Shown here: piece by piece, positions 48,415 to 58,920 of the stretch
How positions within the stretch are numbered: position 1 is the first letter of the stretch
How the letters are laid out: each line of letters opens with the position of its first letter
Source of the DNA: Candidatus Altimarinota bacterium
GTDB lineage: Bacteria; Patescibacteriota; Gracilibacteria; BD1-5; UBA6164
Assembly: GCA_028692735.1 (NCBI GenBank)
Contig: JAQUWS010000003.1
Span: 1 to 58,923, forward strand
DNA: 58,923 nt
Direction of reading: 5' to 3'
The notes under the pieces: generated by a model
The model's input: only the letters and a program-made list of their open reading frames with translations
Database searches by the model: none
What the model was told of the DNA's origin: nothing
Position numbers and translations under genes: made by a program

Positions 48415-48636
48415 ATGGAAAATAGTGAAAGTTCAATAATTTTAAAAAAATGATCCTTTGCTAAAATTGATTGAGAAAATTGTCTTTTAACAGAAGAAAT
48501 TTTATTTCCACTATGCAAAGAGAAAATCAATGAATTACTTGACTTTAAAAGTATTTTTTCAAGTTGAGAAATTTTAATTGAAACACTAAATATGTATATA
48601 AAAATTGATATTGAAAATATTATATTTATACAATAA
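48415..48636 (+). CDS. small paralogue 3 of 3, unknown
   Basis: 73 residues. SIILKKGSFAKIDGEN and the end MYIKIDIENIIFIQ follow the same plan as the two genes before it; the middle has two Cys (NCLLTEEILFPLC). It starts 1 base after the previous stop. Shortest and most divergent of the three. Confidence 0.62.
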
Positions 48637-48862
48637 AACATTTTTTTGCTTATATATAAGCTTATTTATATACTTAAAACAATAAACTATATAAATTATT
48701 TTTTTCTTAATTTTTTCAATTTTTTTCTTTCAAGCAAAAAATATAATAATAAAAATATTATAAAAAAATATATTTTTATTGACATTTTTATTATTATATT
48801 TATAGTTAAATAAAATATAATTAATAAATTATATTTTATTTATTAAAATTTAATATTACATT
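48637..48862 (+). promoter_or_regulatory. lysS leader: promoter and perfect hairpin
   Basis: This 226-base gap holds a weak hairpin (GCTTATATATAAGC near 48648) that may end the small-gene unit. A candidate promoter follows: TTGACA at 48779-48784, 16-base spacer, TATAGT at 48801-48806. Directly behind it is a perfect 16-bp inverted repeat with a 4-base loop at 48807-48842. The repeat lies in the would-be 5' leader, 20 bases before the start codon. It has few T after it, so an operator or ribosome-access element is as likely as a terminator. Confidence 0.5.
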
Positions 48863-50590
48863 ATGAGAATAGATAAAATGCCTAATCATTTGGACTCTAA
48901 TTCTTTAGAAAAAAAATGAAATCAGAATATAATCAATGAAGAAACTCCTCAAAAAATTGATGATATTTTAAATACATCAAACAATAGATTAAATATATGA
49001 AATAATTTAAATTGGTGAGAACAAGTTGCTGATTTAATTATTAGTCAATACCCTAATAAAGATACGTATACTTTATCCGCATGAATTAGTCCTTCCGGAA
49101 TAGTACACTTTTGAAATTTCAGAGATGTTATGACTTCATTATCAGTTCTAGAATCATTAAAACAAAAATGAAAAAAAGTAAGATTTATTTTTTCATGGGA
49201 TAACTTTGACAGATTTAGAAAAGTGCCAAAATGAGTTGATGAATCTTTTAAACAATATATATGAATGCCTTTAACCTCAGTACCAGACCCATTATGAGAA
49301 TTAAATTCTTATGCAGAAAGATATCAAAAAGATTTTGAAGAATCGATGAAAGATTTATGAATTGATTTAGAATTTAAATATCAAACAGAAGAGTATAAAA
49401 ATTGAACTTATGATGAATTAATAAAAAAAGCAATGGATAAAAGAGATGAAATTGCAAAAATTTTACTTTGATTTATGTCAGAAAAAGCTAAAACTGAAAA
49501 ATGAATTGATGAACAAGAATACATAATAAATTTCTATCCTATAACAATTTATTCAAGATTTACAAATAAAGATAATACAAAAATATTATCAATTGAATGA
49601 ACAAATATAACTTACAAATGTCTTGAAACATGAAAAATTGATACAATTGATTACACAAAAGATAGATTAGTTAAACTTAATTGGAAAGTTGACTGGCCGA
49701 TGAGATGGAACTATGAATGAGTTATATTTGAACCAGGATGAAAAGACCACGCTTCTCCATGATGAAGTTATGATGTATCTTCAGTAATATCTAAAAAAAT
49801 TTTTGATAATCCATCTCCATATTTTGTATGATATGAATTTATCTGAATTCAATGAATAGATTGAAAGATGTCTGGTTCAGCATGAAATGCATTATCAGTA
49901 AAACAATTATTAGAAATTTATGATCCATTATTATTAAAATGGTTATATTTGAAAAAAACTCCTTCTCAAGTATTTAATTTAGCTTTTGATTCTGAAATAT
50001 ACCGTCAATACGAAGAGTTTGACAACTTTATAAAAAAAGTACATAAATGAGAAGATTTAAGTGAAATTGATATAAAATTAAGTAAAGATCTTGGATTAGA
50101 TTCAATTAAAGATTATAACCCAATACCATTTAGACAATTAGTAGCATTTTGACAAATAGCACAATGGGATGAAAAAAAATTAAAAGAATTATTAAATAAA
50201 GTATGATTTAATTATGATGATAATTCAATAAAATCTCGTTTAAATAAAGGTAAGAACTGGTTAGAAAAATATAATAAAAACGAATCAATTTCACTTCATG
50301 AAGAAATAAATACAAAATACATTGAAACAATGGATAAGGAACAAATCCATAATATAAAACTATTATTTGAATGATTAAATAGAAACTTAACATTAGATGA
50401 ATTAAATACATTAATTTATAGTATTCCAAAAAAAGAATGACTTAGTCAAAAAGAAAACAATAAACTACAAAAAACATTTTTCGTTGATGTATATAACCTA
50501 CTAATCTGAAAAAATTCAGGACCAAGATTATCTACTTTTATATATATGTTAGATAGAAAAAAAGTATTGAATTTGTTAAATATAAAATAA
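48863..50590 (+). CDS. lysS: class I lysyl-tRNA synthetase
   Basis: 575 residues, charging tRNA-Lys. The class I HIGH-type motif is SPSGIVHFGNFRDVMTSL (near residue 85) and the KMSKS-type motif is GKMSGSAGNALS. FIFSWDNFDRFRKVP, RWNYEGVIFEPGGKDHASPG and YEFIGIQG are signatures of the archaeal-type class I LysRS, not of the usual bacterial class II enzyme. The C-terminal helical domain binds the anticodon. Glycines of these motifs are mostly TGA. Its leader carries a perfect hairpin. Confidence 0.93.
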
Positions 50591-50637
50591 TTATTAAGAT
50601 TTTTTATATTTAACTTGGTTTTTAATAAAATTAAAAA

Positions 50638-51657
50638 ATGTTAACAAAACAAATAACTAATTGAATAGAACAACTTTCTGATGAAAATCCTCTAAAATGA
50701 ACAATTTTTAATATAGAATTATGACATTCTCCTATTTGAATCAACTCACAAGGAAAACTTGAGTTTTGAAGACAAAAAAATTGAACTAGATTAATTGAAG
50801 AATGATTAATAGAATCTATAATACAATGACTACATATATGAAGAGTCTTAAGAAGAGAATTCAATAGAAAAATACATTTCATAGTATCTTTATCTGACTT
50901 ACACTGAGTTACACAAGAAGAAAGACTAATAATCAAAAATCAAATTTGAAACATACATTCTCCACTAATTGATATTTTTTATAAATATTGAATTAGTGAA
51001 AAAACAATATGAGAATTTAAAAAATGAATAGAATTATGAAGTACAGTTTTTCAATCTAACTGAACAACAAAAATACGTAACAAAATAGGAAAAACAATTG
51101 ATAAATTTAAAAAATCATGACCTGAAATTTTTTATGAAAATAACTGATTTATACTTTTTGAAGCAGACGTATGAGATTACCATTGAATAATAATATTTTC
51201 TCCTGAATGTTTCAGCTGAGATGATGTACTTAAACAATGAATTCCATTATTGTTTTGAACAAAAAATGAAAATATGAGTACTCAATGCTGACCTACTGTT
51301 ACATGAATTCAAAAAGAAATATTATGAAATAATAAACTTAACAAAATCATAACTGTAGATAATCCAAAAGATCCATCAATAAGGACAAAAAGTCTAAGGT
51401 GACAAATATTACTAAAATTAATGTACTGAGACAATTCCTCTTTTGTTACACCTGACTCAACATGAAATAATTCATATGTATGACCTATAACTAATTGAAA
51501 AACTCTAAATTTTAATCAAATTTTAAAATTAGCACAAGATAGTCTACAAAAATCATGATATGAAAATACTAAAATATTATGAGAGTCAGATTACCTATTT
51601 AATTGAAATAATCAATGAAACATAAGTTGTGATTTATGAATATGCAGTTTATCATAA
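50638..51657 (+). CDS. unknown protein rich in TGA-Gly
   Basis: 339 residues, MLTKQITNGIEQLSDENP. No signal peptide or membrane helix. Conserved-looking strings include ELGHSPIGINSQG, IIQGLHIGRVLRREFN, HFIVSLSDLHGVTQEERL, EADVGDYHGIIIFSPE and GPTVTGIQKEIL. His, Asp and Gly in such strings suggest an enzyme, but I cannot place the family. It sits 47 bases after lysS and is followed by a long hairpin. Confidence 0.65.
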
Positions 51658-51789
51658 AAAATCAAAAAAAGAGTTAAAAATTGCTATTTAAAAAGAATTA
51701 TTTATAATATACAAAATATATTTTTAATTCTTAAAAAATGAGTCATCAAAATCATATACAAAACAAAATATATCCCTCTAGTTCAAAAT

Positions 51790-51832
51790 AGTCAATAAAT
51801 AAGTATTATAATATAATACTTATTTATTGACT
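51790..51832 (+). terminator. long perfect hairpin after 50638-51657
   Basis: Two perfect 20-base arms (AGTCAATAAATAAGTATTAT and its reverse complement) around a 3-base loop AAT, followed by AAAAAATTTTTAG. Unusually long for a terminator. It lies 132 bases past the stop and 59 bases before the HNH gene. Nothing else is seen in the gap 51658-51891. Confidence 0.6.
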
Positions 51833-51891
51833 AAAAAATTTTTAGTTAATTTATGAAATATATAAATAGCTTTAATTATTAATAATTACTC

Positions 51892-52434
51892 ATGCCAGAT
51901 AGAGATGTAAAAACCATAAAAGACCAGATATTTTTCCAATATGCAAAAATAATTGCAAAAGCTTCACTTTGATACACAGATTGAACTGAAGCAAAGAAAA
52001 AAGCCTATTGATTTATAAAAAATAAATTCAGAGAATTACAAAACTGAACTATTTCATGGTCAGATATTACTAGAGAAGATTGGCAATTTGTAGGCTCTCC
52101 ACAGGAATGTATTTATTGTTGATCACATACTGACCTAGAAAAAGAACACATAGTACCAAAATCACTACATATAAATGATAGATGTAAAACTTGTCCAACT
52201 ATTCAAGGTATTTCAAACCAACTTCGGGCATGTAAAAAGTGTAACACTTCAAAGTCAGACAGCTGACTTTATGCTTATTACAAAAAAATTTTACCAGATG
52301 AGAAAAAGTATTTTGATAAACTCCCTTCACTTCTTGAAAAAAAGTATCTAAAAACTATTTATAACTGTCATATCTGCAAATGAACTCTTGATTTAGAAAA
52401 AGAGGATATAAATACTTTAGATTTGGATTTATAA
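51892..52434 (+). CDS. HNH endonuclease-family protein
   Basis: 180 residues. A zinc-binding HNH core is visible: ECIYCGSHTDLEKEHIVPKS with the CxxC and the E-H-I-V-P-K-S histidine motif, followed by LRACKKCNTSKSDSGL with the second CxxC and the N of HNH. Another Cys pair (NCHICKGTLDL) is near the C-terminus. The N-terminal 70 residues are helical and charged. A stand-alone HNH nuclease can act in restriction, repair or mobile elements; the context does not decide. Confidence 0.85.
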
Positions 52435-52470
52435 GATAAAAGAAGTAACAATTGTTACTTCTTTTATCTT
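52433..52470. terminator. perfect 38-base palindrome shared by convergent genes
   Basis: Two 19-base arms (AAGATAAAAGAAGTAACAA and its complement) meet without a loop. It contains the last bases of the HNH stop codon on the plus strand and the stop of the DUF4325 gene on the minus strand. It reads as a bidirectional terminator built into both coding ends. Confidence 0.75.
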
Positions 52471-52769
52471 GAAACATGATTACTTGACCTATCCTTTATC
52501 ACAAATTTTATTACTTCTTTTATAGATTCATTACAATTTGAAAATTTAAATATTTCTAAAGCTCTATCTGATTCATAAAACATAAAAGCTCCTATTAATT
52601 CATCTATAAAAGAATGTGTTACATTTTCTATTCATTCAAAATCTAAATCAATTTTGACTCACATCTCATACATTTTTAAAAAGTCATTTTTTATTTTATT
52701 TCATGTTTGTCTTCCAGATATCATCACTCAATCAACATATTTTCTTATTTTTACTTCATGTTTTTTCAT
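52464..52769 (-). CDS. STAS-like DUF4325 protein
   Basis: 101 residues. IDLDFEGIENVTHSFIDELI is the diagnostic core of DUF4325 (DF-x-G-(I/V)-x-x-(V/I)-(T/S)-x-SF-x-DE), a STAS-like regulator. These proteins are regularly encoded next to a GHKL-type ATPase, as here: the upstream gene at 52815-53747 is that partner, separated by 45 bases. The pair resembles anti-sigma/antagonist partner switches, but the output is unknown. Confidence 0.85.
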
Positions 52770-52814
52770 AGTTTGCAAATTATTAAATAATTTGTAGTTG
52801 TATTATAATATATT

Positions 52815-53747
52815 CTATCAGAAATCAATAGATTTTTCAAACTTTGAATCATTTTTTGATTTTCATAATAAGTCTATTCTCAATTTATCGAAGTTTACAT
52901 CTGAATCAGTATCAGTATATATATTAAATACTACAAAAGTTCATTTCCAATTATCCATTTTTTCAAAAGATTCTTTATCTTCTTTTCAGTCATAACTATA
53001 CAAACAGTCTTTTGTTCAGATAAATATATCTCACCCTAGAACTTTTATGATTTCTAAAGTTGTAGTGAGTCATACTCAAGCATTTACCATTCATGAAAAA
53101 TTTCTACTTCATTTTTCTAAAGTTGTTCCTCATGTAAATCAACATTCTAAAGCTTTTTTAATAGCATCTTCTGAATTATTAATTCATGGAACTTTTTTTC
53201 TTACACTTGATAATATTCAAACTCAAGAATCAACTATTGATATTTGTATAAAATTTTTTCTCTGAAAATATTGTCAAGATTGATAATTTGCTGAAATAAT
53301 AACCTCTCAAGTATTATCATTTACATCTGGTGTTCAAGAATGATTACAAATATTGTTTAATAACTCTCATATCATTTTTGTTATATTGTTTATCAATTGT
53401 TTATTGTTTACTCAAAGATATTCACTTAATATTCCATAAAATTCATTACTGATATTATCTATATTTTCTCAATATTGGGAATTTACCGTTTTAATAGGTA
53501 ATATTTTCTTTCTTTTAGTTGATGAAATACAATATTCTCATATATCAAAAAATCATAAATCATATAAAAATATTCTTGTATTACGAGAAAAGCAAATTGT
53601 ATCCGGTTTAATATCAATTCAATTATTATCATAAAATGTTTTTATCAAAGTGTATCAAACAGGACCAATAAAAAAACTAAAATCAGAATTTCCTTCATTA
53701 AGCCTTTTTATAACTTCAATTATTTGATTTTTTGTATCATTAAACAT
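52815..53747 (-). CDS. GHKL-type ATPase, partner of DUF4325
   Basis: 310 residues. The ATPase signatures are IGELLNNICNHSG (N box with Glu and Asn), SIVDSGVGI (G1 box), and NFSGMVNAGVGLTTTLEII (G2 box). The N-terminal 130 residues (about FSFFIGPVGYTLIKTFYDN to NSQYGENIDN) have no known domain and could sense the input. It ends with a TGA-Gly followed by TAG. The gene order GHKL ATPase then STAS-like matches two-gene regulatory modules seen in many bacteria. Histidine kinase activity is unlikely as there is no H box. Confidence 0.82.
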
Positions 53748-53893
53748 CTTATATTATTAAATATGTATTAAATATAGTATATATAAAGTATATTAATTAT
53801 CAAGTTTTTTTAATTTTTTGTCACCTTTCTAAAACTTTTTCGTTATAGTATTTGTGAAGACAAGAATTATTTTATATCTTAATTTTAAAAATT

Positions 53894-54823
53894 ATGAAAA
53901 AAGCAATATTAATTACTCTTGCAACAAGTTGACTGTTGTTAACTTGAAATACATATGCTGGCGGTGGAATGATGACAACGCAAGATATGCCAGTTACAAA
54001 TTTAACAAGTGCCTATGAAACTTGATCTATATCAGGAGACCTTGCACAAAAATATGACTTAATAATCAGAAACAACAATATAACTTCTGATTACGAATAC
54101 AATAATAAAACTTATTATACAAAAAAGATTTCAACTGAAAACTTAGTTGTACCAGATGAAATTAAACAAAAAGCAAAAAGAATCTATTTCTTAGTTGAAG
54201 AATGAAATTCTCCAATCTTTTACAATAAAACAATGTGAGCAGCAGCAGACCAATCAACAGATGTAAAAAAAGAATATAACTATAAAATAGTTGATTTTAC
54301 ACCTTGAAAAACTGAATATACTTTTAATACAATTGATTTAGTAAAAGACTTAAAAGATGGTGAATACAAAAGTGTAACAATAACTTTAATTGCTGAATTA
54401 TCAGATACTGATAAATTATATCTATCAAATTCTGCATATATAAACATAGCAGATAAACAAAGTATCTTAGAACAATTGAACGCCTTAAAAGATCCAACTT
54501 GAACAAGTTATTATGGATACTACGATACTGATAGTATAGGAAAATATCTTGAAAAATTATGAGAAAAAATGTCAAGAGAAGAATATAAAAAAACTTTAAC
54601 AAAAGTACAAACAAAATTGAAATCTCTATTGACAAAAAATGAGAATTCAAAAAAAGAAATATTAAAATCAATCGCAAAAGAAACAGATTTTAATACAAAT
54701 CTTGATAAATATACTCTTTATTCAGAAACAAATAACTTGTTAAGTAATGTTTCTTCTGCTACACTAGGACAAATACAAAAACTAAGATCATATGATTTAA
54801 TAGATTGAATATTTGGGAAGTAG
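53894..54823 (+). CDS. secreted protein of unknown function
   Basis: 309 residues. A signal peptide MKKAILITLATSGLLLTGN ends in TYAG (probable cleavage after YA, about residue 22). The mature part is beta-rich at first (LAQKYDLIIRNNNITSDYE, KRIYFLVEEGN) and has a Lys/Glu-rich helical C-terminus (EKLGEKMSREEYKKTLTKVQ). It lies between a minus-strand pair and a minus-strand operon, alone, with a terminator after it. No family recognised. Confidence 0.7.
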
Positions 54824-54835
54824 TAAAAATTAAAT

Positions 54836-54868
54836 AAAAAACAGTTCAAAAATGAACTGTTTTTTATT
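54836..54868. terminator. bidirectional terminator between convergent genes
   Basis: AAAAAACAGTTCA and TGAACTGTTTTTT, a 12-13-bp stem with a 5-base loop. The minus-strand protease stop (54864-54866) overlaps its right arm. Confidence 0.75.
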
Positions 54869-55970
54869 GTTTCTTATCATATTTACTTCATTCTAAATTA
54901 AAATTTGTTTGTAAATAATTAATTATCTCTTTCAATTTTTCAAAAAAGTTTCTCATATCTAAAATATATTCTCATACATTTTCTCAAAGGATATCTGATA
55001 TATGACAGGTATAAAGCAAATAAATTTCATCTTCATATATTCATATTTTATAATTTCATAAATCTTTTCATAAACAATATTTATAAAATTCTTCTAAATT
55101 CTCTTTTGGAAATTTAAAAATAGGTGAAGAAAATAAAATATAATTATCATAATCAACATTGATTCTAACAATTTTTTTTTCATAATAAAAAGTCCAGTAA
55201 TCCTGATTTATTCTAGTTATTACTGGATTAAATCATAAATTTTTAATAATTTCATTTTCTATAGTCCTTGATATACTTGACATTTGAAAGTCATCAAATA
55301 ATTCTTTATCAATACTACTTCAACATATTTTACAAAAACTCGCCTTTTCATAAATTAAACTCTTACAAGAATTACATTTTATACAAAAACTATCATCATT
55401 TTTTAATCATAATGAACTTAAATCTTCATTTAATAAATCAATTGGAATTCAAAAACCTATATTATCTATTCCTTCTCAAACAATTTTTAAAACAGTGATT
55501 CATATAAGCTTTCAATCTTTATTTACCATAGCTCATCAACTATTTCAAGGATTTATAGCAGCATCAGTCTGTACTAAATTTTTTCAATTTATAAGTTGAT
55601 TTTTTGAAGAAACTATTCATTTAGTTATTGTATATGGTAATCAAAAAGGATATCAAAGGACATAAACATCATCTCTTGTATTTAATAAATTACTATCTCA
55701 AAATTCCAATTCTATACTATTTTCATTAAAATTTTCTATCCTTATAAATGCAATATCATTTTCTGAATTTATAAAAACAACATCTCATAAATATCTATTT
55801 TTCTCATTATCTTCTACACACAATTGTTTAAATCACTTTACTACATGATAATTTGTTACAAGTATTTTATACTTATTTACATAAAATCCACTTCAACTTC
55901 AAGCTGAAGTTGTAATTTTAAAAACAATTTTTCATATATCATGCAGTTTATTTTCTATATTTGTTTCCAT
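54864..55970 (-). CDS. trypsin-like serine protease fused to zinc ribbon and YbjN/CesT-like domain
   Basis: 368 residues. Protease domain about 15-190 with catalytic His42 (LVTNYHVVKG), Asp72 (SENDIAFI) and Ser144 (NPGNSGGAM), as in HtrA/Deg enzymes. No signal peptide or PDZ domain is seen. A zinc ribbon follows with CNSC (199-202) and CKIC (213-216). Residues about 225-350 (ENEIIKNLGFNPVITRIN ... YWTFYYEKKI ... LYTCHISDIL) resemble a YbjN/CesT chaperone-like fold. It is the second gene of an operon, 8 bases after the upstream gene, and both contain such a domain. Role unknown; proteolysis of a bound client is a guess. Confidence 0.8.
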
Positions 55971-55978
55971 AAATATTT

Positions 55979-57181
55979 TTAATTAAATTGCTTATAAATT
56001 GTGCTAATAACATTTACAACTAATATAAACATAATGTAACATATTATAAAATAAATTATTTTATTTGTTCCTCTTAAATTTACTATATTACTAATTAATC
56101 AATACAACTTCCTTCAAGATTTTTTCCAAGGTTTTGAACTTGAACATAATAAGTTTTTTATTATTCTATTATAATATTCCTTTGATTCAATATTTATATT
56201 ATATAAAGAACTTATTAACCATCATCTAGTATATAAAGTTAATCATATAAAATTTTCAGCTAACATTTGTTGCTTTCATGAATATAAAGAATCTCATAAA
56301 TATGAAATTAACTCATAATCTGAATAATATTTTCTCTTATATAAAATATCATCGCACTTATAAACAGACTTCTTTAAATCATCAACAGTTAATTCCTTAA
56401 GTTTATTTAAAAAATTTATTCATAAAAATAAACATTCTTTTTTAGTTTTATTCATATCCCGCATTAAATCAATTATTTCATCTAATTCTTTTTTTAAAAT
56501 TCATTTTGGAGACAAAAAAACATCAATATTTAAAATACTTTGAAGACATACATCCCAAGCATATCAATATTCAAGTTTATTCTCAAAATAATTACAATAT
56601 TCATCTGCTTGATTTATAATAAAAATTATTTTTTCCAAAAAACATTGATACTCATTTTCTTTATAATAAATTATATTAGGTTCCTTTGTTAAAATTCAAT
56701 TATAAATATTTACAAATTTCTCTGTATAATAAAATGAAAACTGTCATATTTCTGATAAACATTTTGATATTTTTCATGGAGCTGCACTGTCTAAATAACA
56801 AAAATAAGTTAATGTAACAATACCTTCATATATTGATAATTTTGGCAATATAAATAAATTTCTATTTAAATCTAATAATTGCCTTCATATATATATATAA
56901 TCTTTTTCTTCTATTTTTACTACATCCATTTTAATATAAAGTTTCTTATCTTTTATTTCTAATTCAACCCAATTTTTATAATTAGGTATAATATATTTTT
57001 CTTCTCCTTTAACTTTATATTTTTTAAAATTCTTTTTATCAAGATAATAAAATAAATTTTTTATAGATTCTTTATACTTTTTTTGATCAAAAAAAGATTT
57101 AGATTTAAACCAATTCTTTTCATCATTTTTTTTTGAATTCCATCATTCAATGGGTTTTATGAAAACAAGATTTTTATCCAT
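55979..57181 (-). CDS. YbjN/CesT-like protein with C-terminal membrane anchor
   Basis: 400 residues. About 35-130 (KNLFYYLDKKNFKKYKVKG, YIIPNYKNWVELEIKDKKLY, YIYIGRQLLDLNRNLFILP) resembles the CesT/YbjN chaperone-like fold by strand pattern; the match is tentative. The middle is helical and Cys-containing. A single hydrophobic segment (IIYFIICYIMFILVVNVIS, about 375-393) near the C-terminus suggests a tail anchor. First gene of the operon with the protease at 54864-55970. Confidence 0.62.
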
Positions 57182-57384
57182 TCTAATAAAATGAAAAATA
57201 TATATTAACAAATCAATTATATAATTATTTTGTTTTTTTTGCAATAAATTCATATTAATAATTTTTATAAAAATCAAGATTGTAATTACTGTATAATAAA
57301 AAGGTTTAATCAAAAAAAATTTAATTGAATAATAATATTTTTGTAATATAATTTTTTGGAAAAGTTTATAATTAACAAAAAAAT
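57182..57384. promoter_or_regulatory. divergent intergenic region
   Basis: 203 bases of AT-rich DNA between the operon start at 57181 (minus) and the secreted protein start at 57385 (plus). Promoters for both must lie here. Several -10-like TATAAT/TATAAA blocks are present but none with a clear -35 partner. Confidence 0.35.
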
Positions 57385-58920
57385 ATGAAAAAAATACTAA
57401 TATTCTCTTTACTATTTTTTTGAACCATTACAACAAATGCAACTTTATATTTATCTAAATCAGATATAAAAACATGAACTGATAAATGATATATTTTATC
57501 AGCAAATTACTGAGATTACAATACTTGTGATTCTACTAAAAATACAAATAATAAAAAATATACAAGTTATAAAAGAAGTGAATGTTTTTCAACTAATAAC
57601 TGATATAATTATTTTATATGTGAATCTTCAACTGATTGTAGCATCTCATGAAAAACATCATCTGTTAATGAAATGACAATCAATCTAGATATCCCTAATA
57701 AAAATGCTTTAGATAAATTTCTAGTAAAAGTTAAAAATTTAAGTGCAGATATGACTTCAACTGACTATAAAAATAAACTAATTTTTATGTCTAATAAACT
57801 AAATTCATTAGAAAACTCTTATTCAAATAATATCCAAATTACAAAAATGCTTGAATATCTAATTACTTGAATAAACCAAATTAAAATTGATTATGAAAAA
57901 AATAATGATATAAATAATTTTTTAAATGATATATATAGTGATACAACTATAAAAACATCTACAAATTCTACAATAAACACAACATCAACTTGATCAACAG
58001 GAACTATTTCAAATACTACATCAACATGTGATTTTGATGAATGTTTATCTAATGGTTTTTATGTTATAAAATCAACTAATACAAAATACTCTGAATGATG
58101 TAATAGTGAATGATTAAAAACTCCTGAGAATTTATGTATTTTAAAAATAAAAGATATGTATATTGCCCCTAAAAATTTTACATTTTTAGCAATGCAACAA
58201 AGAAATTCAACTATTAGTTCATATGATAATAGTACAACATATTATAATACATATAAAAAATCTTTAGTTAATGATCAAAGAACAACTATAATTCCAACAG
58301 CAAAATTTTATAACAATCAAAATGTTGTTTCTACTCCATCTTGTCGGGATGCATTAAATAATGTTGATGTAAAATATGGTAGATTTACTTCTTCTTGGGA
58401 TCCATCAAAATCAAATGAATTCTTTGCAGAACGGGATAGTGTAAGAAATAACGCTCCAGCATGTGTTGCTCTTGATAATCCATCTACAACAAACACAAAT
58501 ACATGACTTCAATTACCAAGTAATCCTGAAACTTGCTTTGACTTACTTACATTAATTATTCCTGAAAAAAAATGGGAAAACATAAAAAATATTTGATGAG
58601 ATTGATCAAAAAATATTTGTGATAACAACTCTTCTGATAAAACCTGAATTTGTGCACTACAACTAAACCGTTCTAAACTTAAATTATATACAGATAAAGT
58701 ATATTCTGATTTTTGATTATTTGAAACAAAAAGCACATATTTATGAGATTGGAATGTATCAATATGAACTCCTGTTTATCAACAAGTAATGAATTATTCA
58801 GCTAATATGATTAAAGATTCCAATTGAAACTATACTCGGCCAACAACACAATGAAAACTACTATATTATGATAATCCTGAAACAAAAAATTGAATATATG
58901 AAATTTGTGTTTGATATTAA
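57385..58920 (+). CDS. secreted Cys-rich protein of unknown function
   Basis: 511 residues. Signal peptide MKKILIFSLLFFGTITTNA with probable cleavage after TNA (residue 19). The mature part has about 14 cysteines, several in pairs (SNYGDYNTCDS, KRSECFS, YFICESSTDCSISG, STCDFDECLS, EGCNSEG), a Ser/Thr-rich linker near 180-220, and a second globular region to the end (KNGIYEICVGY). It looks like an extracellular disulfide-stabilised protein. No family recognised. Ends 3 bases before the window edge. Confidence 0.72.

Noticed and set aside
48637-48862. T-box leader before lysS
   Set aside because: No T-box core sequence or specifier loop was seen; only a simple inverted repeat.
51658-51891. Short gene or tRNA in the gap after 51657
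   Set aside because: Only a 17-codon frame is present and no cloverleaf can be drawn; the long hairpin explains the structure.
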